Shown in pieces: positions 5,762 to 6,475 of a stretch of DNA of 6,475 bases; position 1 is the stretch's first letter; every line of letters begins with the position of its first letter. The position numbers and the translations under genes were made by a program. The notes beneath the pieces were generated by a model. The model worked only from the letters and a program-made list of their open reading frames with translations. It made no database searches and had not been told where the DNA came from. The stretch lies in NCBI GenBank assembly GCA_027013265.1, contig JALUXQ010000214.1, positions 1 to 6,475 of the forward strand, given 5' to 3'. Origin of the DNA: Campylobacteraceae bacterium (GTDB taxonomy: Bacteria; Campylobacterota; Campylobacteria; Campylobacterales; Sulfurospirillaceae).

Positions 5762-6475
5762 AAAAGTGTAAAAATTCAATCACCCGTAGAGTTTTTGTAA
5801 AAGGTGTAGTGGCCGCATCAATAGCGGCAACAGTACCTATAAATCTAAATGCAAAAGAGACAAAAAAAGAGTTTGATAAAGGTAGTGTATTGTCTGGAAA
5901 AACATTTAACTTAAGCATAGGATATACCGCGGTAAATGTAACAGGAACTCCTGCAATAGCAACCACTATTAATGGAAAACTACACGCTCCAACACTAAAA
6001 TGGAGAGAAGGCGATGACATAACTATAAATGTAACAAACAATCTCAGTGAAGATACTTCTATTCATTGGCATGGTATTATCATCCCTACTCATATGGATG
6101 GTGTTCCTGGAATCAGTTTTGATGGCATAAAGCCAGGGGCTACTTTTACCTATAAATTTAGAGTCCAACAGAGTGGAACTTTTTGGTATCATAGCCACTC
6201 TGGATTTCAAGAGCAAACAGGTGTGCACGGAGCAATTATTATAGAGCCAAAGGAAAAAGATCCATACGATTACGATGCTGATTATGTTGTAGCTCTGTCT
6301 GATTGGAGCGATGAAAATCCTAAAAGTATATACAGAAAACTAAAAGTTGCTGGGGATTATTATAATATCAAGCAACGAACGATTGGTGATTTTTTTAGTG
6401 AAGTTAAAAAAGATGGCTTTGTGAATGCTTTTGATAAAAGAAAAATGTGGAATAAGATGGATATGGGAGATAGGG
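5758..6475 (+). CDS. copA: Copper-resistance multicopper oxidase, CopA family, 3' end outside window
   Basis: The frame is open from ATG 5758 to the window end (239 residues; full CopA-family proteins are about 550-620). It resembles periplasmic CopA/PcoA copper-resistance oxidases, which oxidise or sequester Cu(I) in the periplasm. The N-terminus is a Tat signal peptide: TRRVFVK (9-15, twin Arg 10-11), a hydrophobic core at 17-30, and probable cleavage after Ala32. The first cupredoxin domain carries HWHG (His103, His105) and WYHSH (His145, His147), four of the type 2/3 copper ligands. CopA-typical blocks MDGVPGISFDGIKPG and SGFQEQTGVHG flank them, and SDWSDENPKS follows. The C-terminal type 1 copper site and any Met-rich repeats lie beyond the window. 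The start is supported by GGAG 7 bases upstream. The symbol is the Pseudomonas-type copA oxidase, not the copper ATPase of the same name. Confidence 0.92.
   Translation, partial: MKKCKNSITRRVFVKGVVAASIAATVPINLNAKETKKEFDKGSVLSGKTFNLSIGYTAVNVTGTPAIATTINGKLHAPTLKWREGDDITINVTNNLSEDTSIHWHGIIIPTHMDGVPGISFDGIKPGATFTYKFRVQQSGTFWYHSHSGFQEQTGVHGAIIIEPKEKDPYDYDADYVVALSDWSDENPKSIYRKLKVAGDYYNIKQRTIGDFFSEVKKDGFVNAFDKRKMWNKMDMGDR

Noticed and set aside
5739..6041. 100-codon minus-strand open frame
   Set aside because: Antisense to the Tat signal and first cupredoxin domain of the oxidase; no family resemblance.
1..6475. CRISPR array, tRNA/rRNA gene, insertion sequence or integrase
   Set aside because: Reading both strands I found no regularly spaced long repeats, no tRNA-like cloverleaf, no transposase or integrase motifs, and no terminal inverted repeats.

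Overview
The window looks like a chromosomal segment of a Campylobacterota (formerly epsilonproteobacterial) genome, probably an environmental, Sulfurimonas- or Sulfurospirillum-like lineage. The basis is low-GC DNA, A/T-rich codon use, and a pyrG-recJ pair that I recall as adjacent in Campylobacter jejuni and Helicobacter pylori. The genus cannot be fixed from this sequence alone.

Layout. Positions 1-2200 hold a leftward gene group: a two-piece DUF4139/MuiA-like exported protein (2200-808), then after a 12-bp gap the start of an iron-sulfur L-cysteine desulfidase (795 down to the window edge, C-terminus missing). The DUF4139 gene is split by a +1 frame change in a 74-bp overlap. Removing one base would give a single 463-residue protein. 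A 97-bp divergent promoter region (2201-2297) separates this group from the rightward pair pyrG (CTP synthase, 2298-3938) and recJ (single-strand-specific exonuclease, 3931-5505), which overlap by 8 bp and look co-transcribed and translationally coupled.

Positions 5506-5719 contain no intact gene. On the minus strand this gap has a well-placed ribosome binding site followed by MCGRY, the hallmark N-terminus of the SRAP/YedK/HMCES family, but the frame stops after 19 codons, so it may be a gene remnant. The same DNA in another minus frame reads as a start-less hydrophobic 38-residue stretch. The right part of the gap carries a possible control region for the next gene: two TCCACACTA direct repeats 11 bp apart, a TACAAT -10-like box, and a 15-bp dyad.

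Positions 5720-5761 encode a possible 13-residue leader peptide whose stop overlaps (ATGA) the start of the last gene. That gene (5758 to window end) is a Tat-exported CopA-family multicopper oxidase, cut off by the window edge after its first copper-ligand motifs.

Functionally these are housekeeping genes (nucleotide synthesis, DNA repair), a sulfur amino-acid catabolism gene and a copper-resistance gene. I see no evidence of a new multi-gene system. The points most worth checking are the split DUF4139 gene, the apparent SRAP remnant, and the leader/operator arrangement in front of the copper oxidase.
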